Shown: positions 35,086 to 44,683 of the stretch, one piece after another
Layout of the letters: each line of letters opens with the position of its first letter
Numbering within the stretch: the first letter of the stretch is position 1
DNA from: Clostridia bacterium
GTDB lineage: Bacteria > Bacillota > Clostridia > Oscillospirales > Acutalibacteraceae
Reading direction: 5' to 3'
Length of the DNA: 64,000 nucleotides
NCBI GenBank assembly: GCA_017439585.1
Contig: JAFSIV010000020.1
Coordinates: forward strand, 1-64,000
Notes under the pieces: model-generated
The model's database searches: none
What the model saw: only the letters and a program-made list of their open reading frames with translations
Told to the model about the DNA's origin: nothing
Position numbers and translations under genes: made by a program

Positions 35086-36091
35086 TCATAACACCTCCCG
35101 AAAGGATATATTCTATTAAAATTTTTGAAATATTTTCAATATCCGAAACCGAAATGATTTCAGAATCGGTATGCATATTTCTTAGCGGGATAGAAAGGGT
35201 GCAGGTTTTAACACCGTTTGCAATTACAGATATTGCATCGGCATTAGTTCCTGTGTTTTCACCCAAGGCTTCTATTTGATATGGTATTTTATTTTCCTTC
35301 GCTAAATTAATTAGTTTTTTGGAAATTAGGCGGTTAAGCGAGGGGGAAATTCCTATCATACCGCCTTTACCTAAAACCCCTGATTCTTCTGGATTTATAC
35401 CAATTCCGTTGCCGAAGCTTACATCTATAACAATAGCTTCATCGGGATTTATGTTAAAGGTTGAGGTTTTAGCTCCTCTAAGACCTAATTCCTCCATATC
35501 AGAGAATAAGAAGGCAACATTAAAAGGCAGAGCCTTATCCTTTAAATATTCTGAAACCTTTAAAAGTGTAACTGCGCCTGCGCGGTTATCAAAAGACCTA
35601 CCGCAAAGCTTATCTCCATAAAGTTCTTCGGCAGTTTCTTGAAATGTTACATAATCACCAACTGAAATTATTTCCTTTGCTTTATTTCCTAGCAGGGTAT
35701 CAAGCTTTATTTTAGAAATATCCTCATATTTTTGCTCGCCCGAGCTTAAATGAGGGGGAGTAGAGCAAAAAACGGCGGTTATATCTTCTTTTCCGTGAAC
35801 AGTTACTCTGCGAGCGGGGAGAGTTCTAATATCAATACCGCCTGATTTTTGGACCGTTAGAAAGCCCTTATCGTCAACATCAGTTACTATCATAGCTATC
35901 TGGTCAATATGAGCATCAAGCATAAGGGTATAATCGCTATCACCCTTTAAAAAGCCAACAAAGCTTTGGTTATTTAACCTTTTAACCGGCATATATTGGC
36001 TTAGCAATGCATAGCATAAATCGGCGCTATTTGATATATTGCCAACACTATCGCAATTCGAAAGGGCAAAAAGAGTTTCTTTTATATCCAT
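35078..36091 (-). CDS. M42-family metallopeptidase (second paralogue)
   Basis: 337 residues with the same plan as its neighbour: LMLDAHIDQIAMIVTD, GRSFDNRAGAVTLLKV, SDMEELGLRGAKTSTF, and RNMHTDSE near the end. The two paralogues are clearly diverged, so they may form hetero-complexes or have different specificities. Its start touches the last base of murD, so it is coupled to cell-wall synthesis. Confidence 0.93.
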   Translation of the reverse strand: MDIKETLFALSNCDSVGNISNSADLCYALLSQYMPVKRLNNQSFVGFLKGDSDYTLMLDAHIDQIAMIVTDVDDKGFLTVQKSGGIDIRTLPARRVTVHGKEDITAVFCSTPPHLSSGEQKYEDISKIKLDTLLGNKAKEIISVGDYVTFQETAEELYGDKLCGRSFDNRAGAVTLLKVSEYLKDKALPFNVAFLFSDMEELGLRGAKTSTFNINPDEAIVIDVSFGNGIGINPEESGVLGKGGMIGISPSLNRLISKKLINLAKENKIPYQIEALGENTGTNADAISVIANGVKTCTLSIPLRNMHTDSEIISVSDIENISKILIEYILSGGVMND

Positions 36092-37470
36092 TAAAGTTTC
36101 ATCACCAATTCTTTGAAATAATTGCCTCTTGCCATAAAGTTCGGGAAAGCATCAAAGCTGGCGCATGCAGGACTTAAAGTTACAATATCTCCTGGATTTG
36201 CGTCATTATGGGCAGCATTTAATGCCTCGGCAATATTTTTAACCTTAACTATTTCAGGCTTTGATTTATAATTTTTATCGCGTTTAACCGCTTCTTCTAT
36301 TTTTTCGGCAGTTGTTCCGCAAAGGTATAGCTTTTCAACCTTTTCGAGTATATATGGAACCATAGGCTCAAAGGGGATTTTCTTATCGTATCCGCCTGCT
36401 ATGAGGTGGATTTTTTGGTTAAAAGCTTTTAAGCAGGCAATGGTTCTTGTTGGACTGGAAGCGATGGAATCGTTATAATACTTAACACCGTTTACCTCGC
36501 GAATAAACTCAATTCTATGCTCAACACCTTTAAAATCGTGAGCCACCTTTTTAATGGTATCAACACCAACATAGCCCCAAACGGCAGTAATAGCCGCGAG
36601 ATAGTTTTCAACATTATGGTCGCCTAAAATGGTGATATCGCTCTTGTGCATAATCGGAACGTCAATACCTCTATAAGCCATGTGAAGATATCCCTTATTA
36701 TCAAGCCAAGCACCGTTTTTAAGTTTCTTTTCCATACTGAAACCTAATGACTGACCTCTGACAAAGGTGCGGAAGCTTTCGGTTATTTCATTGTCGCGAT
36801 TTAAAACTGTTCTTGAAAAAGCATTTTGATGCATTATAACATTTTTCTTAGCTTCAACATATTCGTCCATATCCTTATGGATATCCAAATGATTTGGAGC
36901 AACATTAGTAACAACCGCAACGTCGGGGCTCTTTCGCATAGAAATAAGCTGGAAAGAGGAAAGCTCTGCAACAACAAAATCCTCTGCGGTAATGTTTTCG
37001 ATTTCGGGAAGCAAGGGTTTTCCAATGTTTCCGCCAACAATAACCTTTTTGCCCTCGGCTTCAAGCATTTTTGCGATTAAGGTTGTGGTTGTTGTTTTAC
37101 CGTCAGAGCCTGTAACTGCAAAAACAGTTGCAGGGCATAGGTCAAAGAAAACCTCCATTTCGCTTGTAACCGCGATGCCTTTTTTGCGAGCGGCTTCAAG
37201 CTCGGGAAGATTAAAGCTCATACCGGGAGTTCTGAAAATAATATCAACCTCTAAATTATCAAGGTAATCGTCACCAAGCTTTAATCTGGCACCTGCATTT
37301 TCCAGTGTATCCGCTAAATCGCCTATAAGCTCGCGAGAACGACGGTCACAGGCATAAACCTTGGCTCCCTTTGAAAGAAAATCTAATATAAGCGGTGTGT
37401 TGCTAACACCAATACCGCACATAGCAATTTTTTTGCCTTTAATTTGCTCGAAAAATTTTTTGCAATCCAA
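36091..37470 (-). CDS. murD: UDP-N-acetylmuramoyl-L-alanine--D-glutamate ligase
   Basis: 459 residues, full length. It adds D-Glu to UDP-MurNAc-L-Ala in the cytoplasm. Motifs: N-terminal Rossmann GIGVSNTPLILDFL, the ATP loop GSDGKTTTTTLIAKML near residue 117, the central NVAPNHLDIHKDMDEYVEAK, and HRIEFIREVNGVKYYNDSIA. It is separated from a normal dcw cluster and instead heads an operon with two M42 peptidases, a GNAT protein, a PLP enzyme and a propeller-like protein. Confidence 0.97.
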   Translation of the reverse strand: MDCKKFFEQIKGKKIAMCGIGVSNTPLILDFLSKGAKVYACDRRSRELIGDLADTLENAGARLKLGDDYLDNLEVDIIFRTPGMSFNLPELEAARKKGIAVTSEMEVFFDLCPATVFAVTGSDGKTTTTTLIAKMLEAEGKKVIVGGNIGKPLLPEIENITAEDFVVAELSSFQLISMRKSPDVAVVTNVAPNHLDIHKDMDEYVEAKKNVIMHQNAFSRTVLNRDNEITESFRTFVRGQSLGFSMEKKLKNGAWLDNKGYLHMAYRGIDVPIMHKSDITILGDHNVENYLAAITAVWGYVGVDTIKKVAHDFKGVEHRIEFIREVNGVKYYNDSIASSPTRTIACLKAFNQKIHLIAGGYDKKIPFEPMVPYILEKVEKLYLCGTTAEKIEEAVKRDKNYKSKPEIVKVKNIAEALNAAHNDANPGDIVTLSPACASFDAFPNFMARGNYFKELVMKL

Positions 37471-37514
37471 AATAAAACACTCCCTAAATAAAGGTAATAT
37501 TATCCTAATATATT

Positions 37515-37543
37515 ATTATATCTAAATAATGGTAAAATATCAA
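37515..37543 (-). promoter_or_regulatory. murD operon promoter
   Basis: Minus strand TTGATA (37538-37543), 17-bp spacer, TATAAT (37515-37520). Confidence 0.82.
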
Positions 37544-37591
37544 TAGTATAATACGCAATAAATTTATTATTTTTAATTTAAAAAATTTTTA

Positions 37592-37620
37592 TAGACTTTT
37601 TATAAGTTTTGATATATAAT
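37592..37620 (+). promoter_or_regulatory. promoter of the SurA-like lipoprotein gene
   Basis: TAGACT (37592-37597), 17-bp spacer, TATAAT (37615-37620). The -35 matches four of six consensus positions. Confidence 0.6.
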
Positions 37621-37661
37621 AAATCTGTTATTATTTTTAATATCCGTTTCGGAGGTACAAA

Positions 37662-38744
37662 ATGAAAAATTTAAAAAGAATTTTGGCATTAGCGCTAATT
37701 ATGATTATGGCTCTTTCGGTTACAGGATGTATACATAAGAAGAACGAAATCGCTGTAACAATCGGTGATGTTGAGTTTACATCGGCTTATTATATGTGCG
37801 CATTATTGGAGGCTGAAAGCGCAGGAAGAACAGAGGTTAGTAATGCGTTAACCGAAAAAGGCGAATATTCGGCAGATATTGATTATTCTAAGCAGAAAAT
37901 AGGCGATAAGAAGTTTGAGACCTGGGTTAAGGATACCGCAATCGATAAACTAAAAGAAATTGCGGCTTGGAAGCTTCTTTGCAAAGAAAACAAATTTGAA
38001 GCAGATGAAGAAATGCTTAAAAATGCCGAATCAAATGTTACTTTCTACTGGGATTATTACGGTTATTCGGCTTATTATGAAAGTAACGGCGTAAGCAAAG
38101 AAACCTATACCGAATATATTAAGGATTCGGTGTATAAAGAGACTTATTTCGAAAAGCTTTACGGTAAAGATGGTAAAAAAGAAATTGCCGCTGATAAGGT
38201 TAAAACAACCATTTATGATAATTATCTTATCGCAAACGTTTTAGAAGCTTCTTATGAAGAAAATGCTACCGATGCTCAAAAATTACTGCTTAAAACAAAG
38301 TTTGAAGAGTATGCAAAGTGGCTTAGAGATGGCAGCAAGACTTTTGAAGAGGTTTATTTAACCCATAATAATCAAACTGCCGAAGACCATAAACACGATA
38401 CCGAGTCGGACGAGCCTGCTCCAAAAGACCCTCATGCTTCGGTAATGGCATTTGATAAAAGTTTAAGCTATGCATCAAGCTATTATGAAACCGCAAAGGC
38501 TTTAAAAGTTGGCGAGGTTAAGGTTATTGAGAATGAGGATAAAACAGGAGTTAAGCTTATTTTAAAGCAGGATATAACTGCTGATGCATTCTATTTAACC
38601 GAGCTTGATATGGATGCTCGTCACACTATGAAAGACGAAGAATTTGAAAAAGAAATCAAGAATTATGTTAAAAAGTTAGATGCTGATGTTAGTAAATATG
38701 CTATTGGTCAGTTCAAGGTTGATAAAATAGTTTATCCTGAATAA
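37662..38744 (+). CDS. SurA/PrsA-like surface foldase lipoprotein
   Basis: 360 residues. A lipoprotein signal (LALIMIMALSVTGC, Cys23) is followed by VTIGDVEFTSAYYMCALLEA, the start pattern of SurA_N/PrsA chaperones, then a helical body with many lysines and aromatic residues. A parvulin PPIase core is not clearly preserved, so it may be a chaperone without isomerase activity. Histidine-rich AEDHKHDTESDEPAPKDPH sits in a loop. Own promoter and terminator. Confidence 0.75.
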   Translation: MKNLKRILALALIMIMALSVTGCIHKKNEIAVTIGDVEFTSAYYMCALLEAESAGRTEVSNALTEKGEYSADIDYSKQKIGDKKFETWVKDTAIDKLKEIAAWKLLCKENKFEADEEMLKNAESNVTFYWDYYGYSAYYESNGVSKETYTEYIKDSVYKETYFEKLYGKDGKKEIAADKVKTTIYDNYLIANVLEASYEENATDAQKLLLKTKFEEYAKWLRDGSKTFEEVYLTHNNQTAEDHKHDTESDEPAPKDPHASVMAFDKSLSYASSYYETAKALKVGEVKVIENEDKTGVKLILKQDITADAFYLTELDMDARHTMKDEEFEKEIKNYVKKLDADVSKYAIGQFKVDKIVYPE

Positions 38745-38755
38745 TAAGTAGACTT

Positions 38756-38781
38756 AAAAGGTTGCGTTCGCGCAACCTTTT
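38756..38781 (+). terminator. rho-independent terminator
   Basis: AAAAGGTTGCG, TTCG loop, complement, then TTTT. Confidence 0.85.
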
Positions 38782-38850
38782 AATATTTTTAGAATTTTTT
38801 TAAAAATTTAAGCCAAAATAATTTTGATAACAAATTTATGGGTGGCTTTT

Positions 38851-39519
38851 ATGGAAGAAAATAAGAATAACGAAAAGATTGAAGAAATAAAGGAATTGGG
38901 AACAGTTTCCTCTATCGGCGGAAAGCATAAAATCTATTGCCTTTCTATAATCGGCGAAATTGAGGGGCATAATGTTTTGCCCGAGCAAACCAAAACAACA
39001 AAATACGAGCATGTTATACCTCAGCTTGTTGAAATAGAAGAAAGTAATGAAACCGAGGGACTTTTGGTGATTTTAAATACGGTTGGCGGCGATGTTGAGG
39101 CAGGACTAGCTCTGGCTGAGCTTATATCGGGTATGAAAAAGCCAACTGTTTCTTATGTTTTAGGGGGTGGACATTCAATAGGAGTGCCTTTGGCGGTTGC
39201 AGCTAAACGCTCTTATATAGCGCCAACTGCTACTATGACTGTGCATCCCGTGAGAACAACGGGCTTGGTTATCGGTGTTCCCCAAATAATGAATCATTTT
39301 GAAAGAATGCAAGGGCGAATAACCGATTTTGTTGTTAGAAATTCTAATATTTCTGCTGATAGGTTTACCTCTCTTATGATGAACACTAATGAGCTTATAA
39401 CCGATGTTGGAACGGTTCTTTCGGGTGAAAAAGCGGTAGAAGAGGGACTTATAGACGAAGTTGGAACATTGGGTTCGGTGATAGACGGACTCTATGCTCT
39501 TATTGAAAACCAAAAATAG
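38851..39519 (+). CDS. tepA: TepA/ClpP-like serine protease
   Basis: 222 residues. A ClpP-fold (S14) protein of the TepA/YmfB type: LVILNTVGGDVEAGLALAEL, the catalytic serine in LGGGHSIGVPLAVAAK near residue 108, the catalytic histidine in TMTVHPVRTTG near 131, and a C-terminal EEGLIDEVG. TepA is implicated in spore coat or SASP processing in Bacillus, so it fits a spore-forming relative; the link is not shown here. ATG 38851 is selected over the TTG at 38824 because GGGTGG lies five bases before it. Confidence 0.85.
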   Translation: MEENKNNEKIEEIKELGTVSSIGGKHKIYCLSIIGEIEGHNVLPEQTKTTKYEHVIPQLVEIEESNETEGLLVILNTVGGDVEAGLALAELISGMKKPTVSYVLGGGHSIGVPLAVAAKRSYIAPTATMTVHPVRTTGLVIGVPQIMNHFERMQGRITDFVVRNSNISADRFTSLMMNTNELITDVGTVLSGEKAVEEGLIDEVGTLGSVIDGLYALIENQK

Positions 39520-39525
39520 CAATTT

Positions 39526-39552
39526 AAAACTCGCTTTTTAAGGCGAGTTTTT
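39526..39552 (+). terminator. rho-independent terminator after tepA
   Basis: AAAACTCGC paired with GCGAGTTTT, followed by T residues. Confidence 0.85.
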
Positions 39553-39626
39553 ATATACATATTAAAAACTTAATAAACATATTTTTGCTTTTTTTATTAT
39601 GAAATTTGCCTATTTTCATAAATTTA

Positions 39627-39655
39627 TTGTAATTATATGGTATTAATGTTAAAAT
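39627..39655 (+). promoter_or_regulatory. promoter of the first beta-helix gene
   Basis: TTGTAA (39627-39632), 17-bp spacer, TAAAAT (39650-39655), about 60 bases before the coding start. Confidence 0.6.
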
Positions 39656-39713
39656 AATAACATAGATGGTTGCTTATATCGCAAACATTAAATTAATGAA
39701 AAAGGTAATGGCT

Positions 39714-41069
39714 ATGAAATGTTTTAAAACAAGCTCAGGATACGATGCTAAAATTGAATATATAGGTGGCGCTGAGGCAGAAGCTAAGCTTATGCGCGAT
39801 AAGATATTAAACACGCAGAACACCGAGGATATTTATGAAATAAAGGGTAATAAGTATTACATAAATAAAAATATGACGGTTGACGATATTCCCGCAGATT
39901 TAAAGCCGGGTGATGCGGTGCTTTTTGAACGCGGTGGATTATGGCGTATTCCTTGCAGAGAAAATGTTATAATTCCTGAGGGGGTTATTTTCGGCTCTTA
40001 CGGTAGTGGTGAGAAACCGAGATTTTATGGTTCGGCGGCTAATTTTGCGGGTGATCCTGATTGGGAAAAATTTAGCGAAAATATTTGGAAAAGGCATTTG
40101 CCAAACAGAAATGCCGGAATTATAGTTTTTGATGATAAATATGCTTTGGGTGATAAAAAATGGTCGCTTGAAGAAACAACCGCTAACTATGATTTTTATT
40201 ATGACGGTGAGCATGATGATATTTATGTTTATTATGATGGTGATTTGTTAAACGATTTCGAAAGCATCGAAATCGGTCAGCGCGGCGATATAATAACAAT
40301 GAAATCGAATACCGTTTTAGATAATGTTTGTATTCGTTATGCCGCTTCGCACGGTGTTGCAACCGAGCATAATATGCATAATGTAACCATAACTAATTGC
40401 GAGATAGGTTTTATCGGTGGCTCTTTGCAGTTTGATAGAGTGCGTTTTGGAAATGGTATAGAGATTAAGATGGGTGGGCAGGATATAACCGTTAAAAATA
40501 ACTGGGTTTATCAGTGCTATGATGCGGGTATAACCTTCCAAAGCTGGAATAACGGAAAAGAAAGCCGATATCACGATATTGATTTTTCTGAAAACCTTAT
40601 TGAATATTGTTATTACGGATATGAATTTTTTACAACCTCTGCCGCAGGCGGCGGACCTTACAGCGAGTATAAAAATATAAATATAAGTGATAATATAATT
40701 CGTTTCTCAGGTTACGGCTGGGCGCACGAGCAAAGACCTGATAAATGGATGCTTTCTCATATCAGAGGCGGTCAATGGGCTTATATGGATTATTGCGAGG
40801 GATTTAGAATATGCAATAATATATTTGATAGCGCTCGCGCTTATATTATCCATTGGTGGTGGCATGATGAAAATAAAAATGTTATTCACCCCGAGGCTCA
40901 TGAGGGCTTAACCGTTTCAGAAAACACCTATTATCAAAAGCTTAGCGACGATAACCGTTGTCTTCTTTACCACCATAATGTGCCGCTTACAGCAAATGAT
41001 GAAAATGAGTTGACCGAGGTTATAAAACGCTTCGATTCAAATCCTCGCAAAATAGTTTTAATGAAATAA
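39714..41069 (+). CDS. right-handed beta-helix protein without signal peptide (paralogue 1)
   Basis: 451 residues of pectin-lyase-like beta-helix: GDAVLFERGGLWRIPC, IFGSYGSGEKPRFYGSAANF, NVTITNCEIGFIGGSL, RFGNGIEI, NNWVYQCYDAGITFQ and a tryptophan-rich IIHWWWHD. The same landmarks occur in the C-terminus of the 2052-residue secreted protein and in the 542-residue lipoprotein, so all three are one family, likely polysaccharide-degrading or -binding; a catalytic residue cannot be assigned. Start ATG 39714 fits AAAAAGGT; no signal is seen even from the frame start at 39666, so this member should act in the cytoplasm, probably on imported oligosaccharides. Confidence 0.8.
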   Translation: MKCFKTSSGYDAKIEYIGGAEAEAKLMRDKILNTQNTEDIYEIKGNKYYINKNMTVDDIPADLKPGDAVLFERGGLWRIPCRENVIIPEGVIFGSYGSGEKPRFYGSAANFAGDPDWEKFSENIWKRHLPNRNAGIIVFDDKYALGDKKWSLEETTANYDFYYDGEHDDIYVYYDGDLLNDFESIEIGQRGDIITMKSNTVLDNVCIRYAASHGVATEHNMHNVTITNCEIGFIGGSLQFDRVRFGNGIEIKMGGQDITVKNNWVYQCYDAGITFQSWNNGKESRYHDIDFSENLIEYCYYGYEFFTTSAAGGGPYSEYKNINISDNIIRFSGYGWAHEQRPDKWMLSHIRGGQWAYMDYCEGFRICNNIFDSARAYIIHWWWHDENKNVIHPEAHEGLTVSENTYYQKLSDDNRCLLYHHNVPLTANDENELTEVIKRFDSNPRKIVLMK

Positions 41070-41079
41070 AATTAATATT

Positions 41080-41117
41080 AAAAGGTCTCTTTGCTTTATA
41101 TAGCAAAGAGACCTTTT
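41080..41117. terminator. two-way terminator between beta-helix gene and AraC gene
   Basis: 16-bp perfect stem AAAAGGTCTCTTTGCT with a six-base loop; flanking A/T runs serve both convergent genes. Confidence 0.88.
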
Positions 41118-41130
41118 GTGCATATAAACC

Positions 41131-42003
41131 TTATTTCGCATCTTGAACAAACGAGCGGTATTTGTTTGGAGTGATACCGGTTTCTTCCTTGAAGCATTTG
41201 GTGAAATGACTCAAATTTGAGAATCCGCATTGAAGCGCGATTTGAGAAATATTCATTGAAGAATTTGAAAGATATTCAATCGATTTCTGAATACGAACAC
41301 TATTCAAGTATTTGTTGAAATTGGTGTTAAATTCTTTTTTAAAAAGTCTGCTGAAATAACTGTAACTCATCGAAGCATTTTTTGCGGCCTTTTCGAGCGT
41401 TGCCGAGGCATAATGTTTATTAATGTATTTAACGGTATCTAAAAATACTGAATCCTTATCTTCAAAATTTAAATCTTGAATTTTATCGGAATTTTTTTCA
41501 AATATGTATGCGCAAAGCTCTAAAACAGAAGCTTGAAGTATTAAACGCTTAGAAAAAATCTCGTTGGTGAAATTATCGTAACACCGTTTACATAGGCTTT
41601 GTATATATTCCGTATCCTCAAAATCCTTGTAAACTATAAACTCGTCCAGCAAAAAGAAAAAATAACTTGAATGGGGAAGAGGACGGTTCATTTTCAGTTC
41701 GATAATAGATGGGTCAAATTTAATATGATAACACTCACTGTTGCTAAGATATGAGTTTATACTGTGGGGGCAATTTGAATTTATAAATATTAAATCATTC
41801 TCATTTAAAATAACTTCTCTTGAAACAAAAGAAATTTTCATTTTTCCTGAAATGCAATAAATAAGCTCAATGCTCTGGTGATAATGAGAAATAGGATTAT
41901 GATTGTTAACCGACATTTCTCTGCGAGAAACTTCTATAAAAAAACTGGGATTTTCTTCATTGTTATCAAGTGAAATTGACTTGTTTTCTGCATCAACTAT
42001 CAT
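41131..42003 (-). CDS. AraC-family transcriptional regulator
   Basis: 290 residues. An N-terminal cupin-like sensing domain (HYHQSIELIYCISGKMKISF; INSNCPHSINSYL) and a C-terminal double helix-turn-helix (ASMSYSYFSRLFKKEFNTNF; ISQIALQCGFSNLSHFTKCF, ITPNKYR). ATG 42003 is preceded by GGGAGG. It is divergent from the ABC permease gene at 42259 and has its own consensus promoter, so it probably activates this locus in response to the imported sugar. The -10 of the rightward promoter (TATAAT 42159-42164) lacks a recognisable -35, as expected for an activator-dependent promoter. Confidence 0.92.
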   Translation of the reverse strand: MIVDAENKSISLDNNEENPSFFIEVSRREMSVNNHNPISHYHQSIELIYCISGKMKISFVSREVILNENDLIFINSNCPHSINSYLSNSECYHIKFDPSIIELKMNRPLPHSSYFFFLLDEFIVYKDFEDTEYIQSLCKRCYDNFTNEIFSKRLILQASVLELCAYIFEKNSDKIQDLNFEDKDSVFLDTVKYINKHYASATLEKAAKNASMSYSYFSRLFKKEFNTNFNKYLNSVRIQKSIEYLSNSSMNISQIALQCGFSNLSHFTKCFKEETGITPNKYRSFVQDAK

Positions 42004-42029
42004 GTTAATTACCTCCCGTTTTTTATAAT

Positions 42030-42058
42030 ATAATAAAATAAACAAATATAATTGTCAA
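42030..42058 (-). promoter_or_regulatory. araC-type regulator promoter
   Basis: Minus strand TTGACA (42053-42058), 17-bp spacer, TATTAT (42030-42035). Confidence 0.8.
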
Positions 42059-42135
42059 GAACTAAATTATGTATAATGATTTGACAGTTTTTTCACAAGA
42101 TGACAAAAATATATTCAAATATAGCAAAAATTTAA

Positions 42136-42164
42136 TATATATTTTTCATACTTTGTTATATAAT
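42136..42164 (+). promoter_or_regulatory. probable activator-dependent promoter of the transport genes
   Basis: A perfect TATAAT at 42159-42164 has only TATATA at the -35 position. Direct AT-rich stretches upstream (42080-42135) with TGACAG and TGACAA hexamers at 42082 and 42101 could be AraC sites. The start is inferred. Confidence 0.45.
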
Positions 42165-42258
42165 ATGCATAAACGATATAAGGATTATTGTGATTTCTTT
42201 TATAAATTGTTAACAATAGTGCTAAAAATGAGTGTTTAGTGCATTTTAGGAGGCCATT

Positions 42259-43203
42259 ATGATTAATAAATATCGATTAAAGAGGAAAGCGGGGGACTAT
42301 ATGTTCTCAGCCGCCCGTTATTTGATTTTGATAGGTTTTGCCTATGTTTTGATTTATCCGTTTATTTTTATGGCGGTTAATAGTTTTAAAACATCAACCG
42401 ACTGGCTAGACCCAACGGTGCAATGGATACCGAAAAGCGTATCTTTATTTAATATAAAGTATGCAGCTAAGGTTTTGGATTATTTTTCGTCTCTTTGGAG
42501 CACCTTATTAAATCAAATAATATCTGCGGTTATTTCCTTCTTTTCTTGCGCGGTTATCGCTTATGGTCTTTCAAGATTTGATTTTAAAGGAAAGAAAATC
42601 TTAATAGGTGTTATGATACTTCTCATATTAGTGCCTGACCCAATGCTTATGATAGCAAGCTATAATAATATGGACCATTTAGACTTTGTTGGAATACTTG
42701 GTTTGTTTAATAAGCTAACAGGAATAGATATCCGTCCTAGTGTTATAGATTCTCCATTTGTATTCTGGCTTCCTGCTCTTACAGGAACAGGTCTTAAAAA
42801 CGGACTATACATATATATATTTATGCAGTTCTTTAAAGGTCTCCCAAAAGAACTCGAAGAAGCCTCTTGGATAGACGGTGCTGGTCCTTGGAAAACATTT
42901 TTCAGAATTGTAATGCCTTCCGCGGGCGCTGCATCGGTTACAGTTTTGGTTTTCTCGGTTGTATGGTATTTTAATGATTACTATCAGGCAGATATCTTCT
43001 TCTCAGAGAAATTTCCACTGAGCGTTATGCTCTCAACCTTTACCAGTAGATTAAGCAGTATTGTTTCGCAAGATTTAAAATTCTCAATAGGAGCTCTTAT
43101 TTTGGCGGCTTCATTTATAACAATACTTCCCCTTTTGGCATACTTCTTGGTTATGCAGAGAAAATTCGTTCAAAGTATTGCAACCTGCGGCATCGTTGGA
43201 TAG
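42259..43203 (+). CDS. sugar ABC transporter permease (MalG type)
   Basis: 314 residues, six membrane helices. The EAA loop that docks the ATPase reads EEASWIDGAGPWKTFFRIVMP (first twenty residues of it at about 205-225). An insert between helices (LTGIDIRPSVIDSPFVFW) makes it longer than usual. RBS AGGAGG before ATG 42259. Transcribed with the solute-binding protein 44 bases downstream; its MalF-type partner is not adjacent and may be the permease at 60549. Confidence 0.92.
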   Translation: MINKYRLKRKAGDYMFSAARYLILIGFAYVLIYPFIFMAVNSFKTSTDWLDPTVQWIPKSVSLFNIKYAAKVLDYFSSLWSTLLNQIISAVISFFSCAVIAYGLSRFDFKGKKILIGVMILLILVPDPMLMIASYNNMDHLDFVGILGLFNKLTGIDIRPSVIDSPFVFWLPALTGTGLKNGLYIYIFMQFFKGLPKELEEASWIDGAGPWKTFFRIVMPSAGAASVTVLVFSVVWYFNDYYQADIFFSEKFPLSVMLSTFTSRLSSIVSQDLKFSIGALILAASFITILPLLAYFLVMQRKFVQSIATCGIVG

Positions 43204-43247
43204 CAATATTTAAAATAATAAAAAATAATTTTAAAGGAGAAAAAATT

Positions 43248-44636
43248 ATGAAAAATTTCAAGCGTATCCTTTGCTTGCTTCTTGCAATGGCATTAGTATT
43301 TGCTTTTGTTGGATGCGGCGAAAAGGAAACAACTAGCACAGTTGATGACGACTGGGCAATTGAAGTTGAAGGCGGCGAGGTTCAAGGCGATAGCCAAGCA
43401 ACCAGCGGCTCAAACAGTGGCAGCGGAAATCAATTAACCGCTAAACCCACCAAAGATGCTGACTCTCTTTCTTGGAAAGAGCTTTTAGCTCAAATGCCTT
43501 CTAACTTGCGTGGTTCAACCATTAAGGTTGCATCTTGGAACCCTATTAAAGATGTTACCGGTGCTCAGAAGGTTATCGATAGCTTCACTAAGGAAACCGG
43601 TATTAAGGTTGCTTGGGAAGAAATTGACTATGAAAACTATGAAACCACTATCGCAGCTTATATCAATGCAGGCAAGTCTCCTGATGTTATCCGTTATCAG
43701 CATAGTACTGCTGCTAAAATGTCGGTTGCTCAGGATTTAAAAACTGCAACAGGCTATGATTTCAGCGGCGATATCTGGGATAAATCCACCCGCGATGCTT
43801 TCACTGTTAAGGGCAAGGTTTATGGTATTAACCTTAAAAACACCTTTAATATGCAGCCTCAGGTTATGTTTTATAGTGCTAAAAACATTAAGAACAATAA
43901 TATGGAAGACCCATATCAGCTTTGGAAACAAGGCAAATGGACCTATAATAAGTTCAAGGAAATGTGCTTGCAGTATCTTGAAAAGAGCGGAAGCACTGCT
44001 GCTTGGATGACCTCTTATCATTTGGATTACTTGAACTGGCAAGGCTTAGACCTCGTTACTTTCGACGGTAAACAGTATAAGAGCAACCTTTCTAATCCTA
44101 AGATTGTTACTGCTATTCAAGAAGCATGCAACAATGTTCAGAGCTCTATTGCAGCAACAACCATGCGTGAGCATGATAAACTCGAAAATAATACATACTT
44201 ATTCTTCTCGGGTAACATTATTGCCGCAAGAAGAACCGACTTCCATTTCACAACAATTAAATCCGAAGGCAACTTGCGTTGCGTTCCGCTTCCGACCATT
44301 CAGGGCGTAACTAACTATGTTCCTATGCATGAGTCTGAGGCATACGGTATTCCTAAGGGTGCTAAGAACCCTGCTGCTGTTTACTATTATCTCCGTTATT
44401 ATCTAAACGCAGATAACTATGATGCAAAAATGTTCTTTGCTGATGAGCAGATATTAGAAACTTATAACTGGTGTATGGCTCAAAAGAATAAGTTCCATTA
44501 TACCGGTAACACCTTTAATATGTCTGACTATATCCGTTCAGGAACTGCAGCTCAGGTTAAAACTCAGTTAGATAAAATTGCTCCAACCGTTAACGCTTAT
44601 GTTAAGAACGCTAACTCAACAATTGCTAAATTCTAA
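43248..44636 (+). CDS. extracellular sugar-binding lipoprotein
   Basis: 462 residues. Lipoprotein signal with lipobox FVGC (Cys23), a Ser/Gly-rich linker (residues about 45-65), then a family 1 solute-binding domain starting at GSTIKVASWNPIKDVTGAQK and containing AYINAGKSPDVIRYQ and AYGIPKGAKNPAAVYYYL. It presents a carbohydrate to the ABC permeases. Ligand unknown. Directly behind the MalG-type permease gene. Confidence 0.92.
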   Translation: MKNFKRILCLLLAMALVFAFVGCGEKETTSTVDDDWAIEVEGGEVQGDSQATSGSNSGSGNQLTAKPTKDADSLSWKELLAQMPSNLRGSTIKVASWNPIKDVTGAQKVIDSFTKETGIKVAWEEIDYENYETTIAAYINAGKSPDVIRYQHSTAAKMSVAQDLKTATGYDFSGDIWDKSTRDAFTVKGKVYGINLKNTFNMQPQVMFYSAKNIKNNNMEDPYQLWKQGKWTYNKFKEMCLQYLEKSGSTAAWMTSYHLDYLNWQGLDLVTFDGKQYKSNLSNPKIVTAIQEACNNVQSSIAATTMREHDKLENNTYLFFSGNIIAARRTDFHFTTIKSEGNLRCVPLPTIQGVTNYVPMHESEAYGIPKGAKNPAAVYYYLRYYLNADNYDAKMFFADEQILETYNWCMAQKNKFHYTGNTFNMSDYIRSGTAAQVKTQLDKIAPTVNAYVKNANSTIAKF

Positions 44637-44639
44637 ATG

Positions 44640-44672
44640 CAAAAGGCGAAATGCAAAATGCATAATGCGAAA
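44640..44672. repeat. short TGCAAAA-type tandem repeats
   Basis: Imperfect repeats of AAATGC/ATGCAAA directly after the binding-protein stop codon; the same unit recurs at 51358-51490. Confidence 0.55.
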
Positions 44673-44683
44673 CCAAATTGAAG

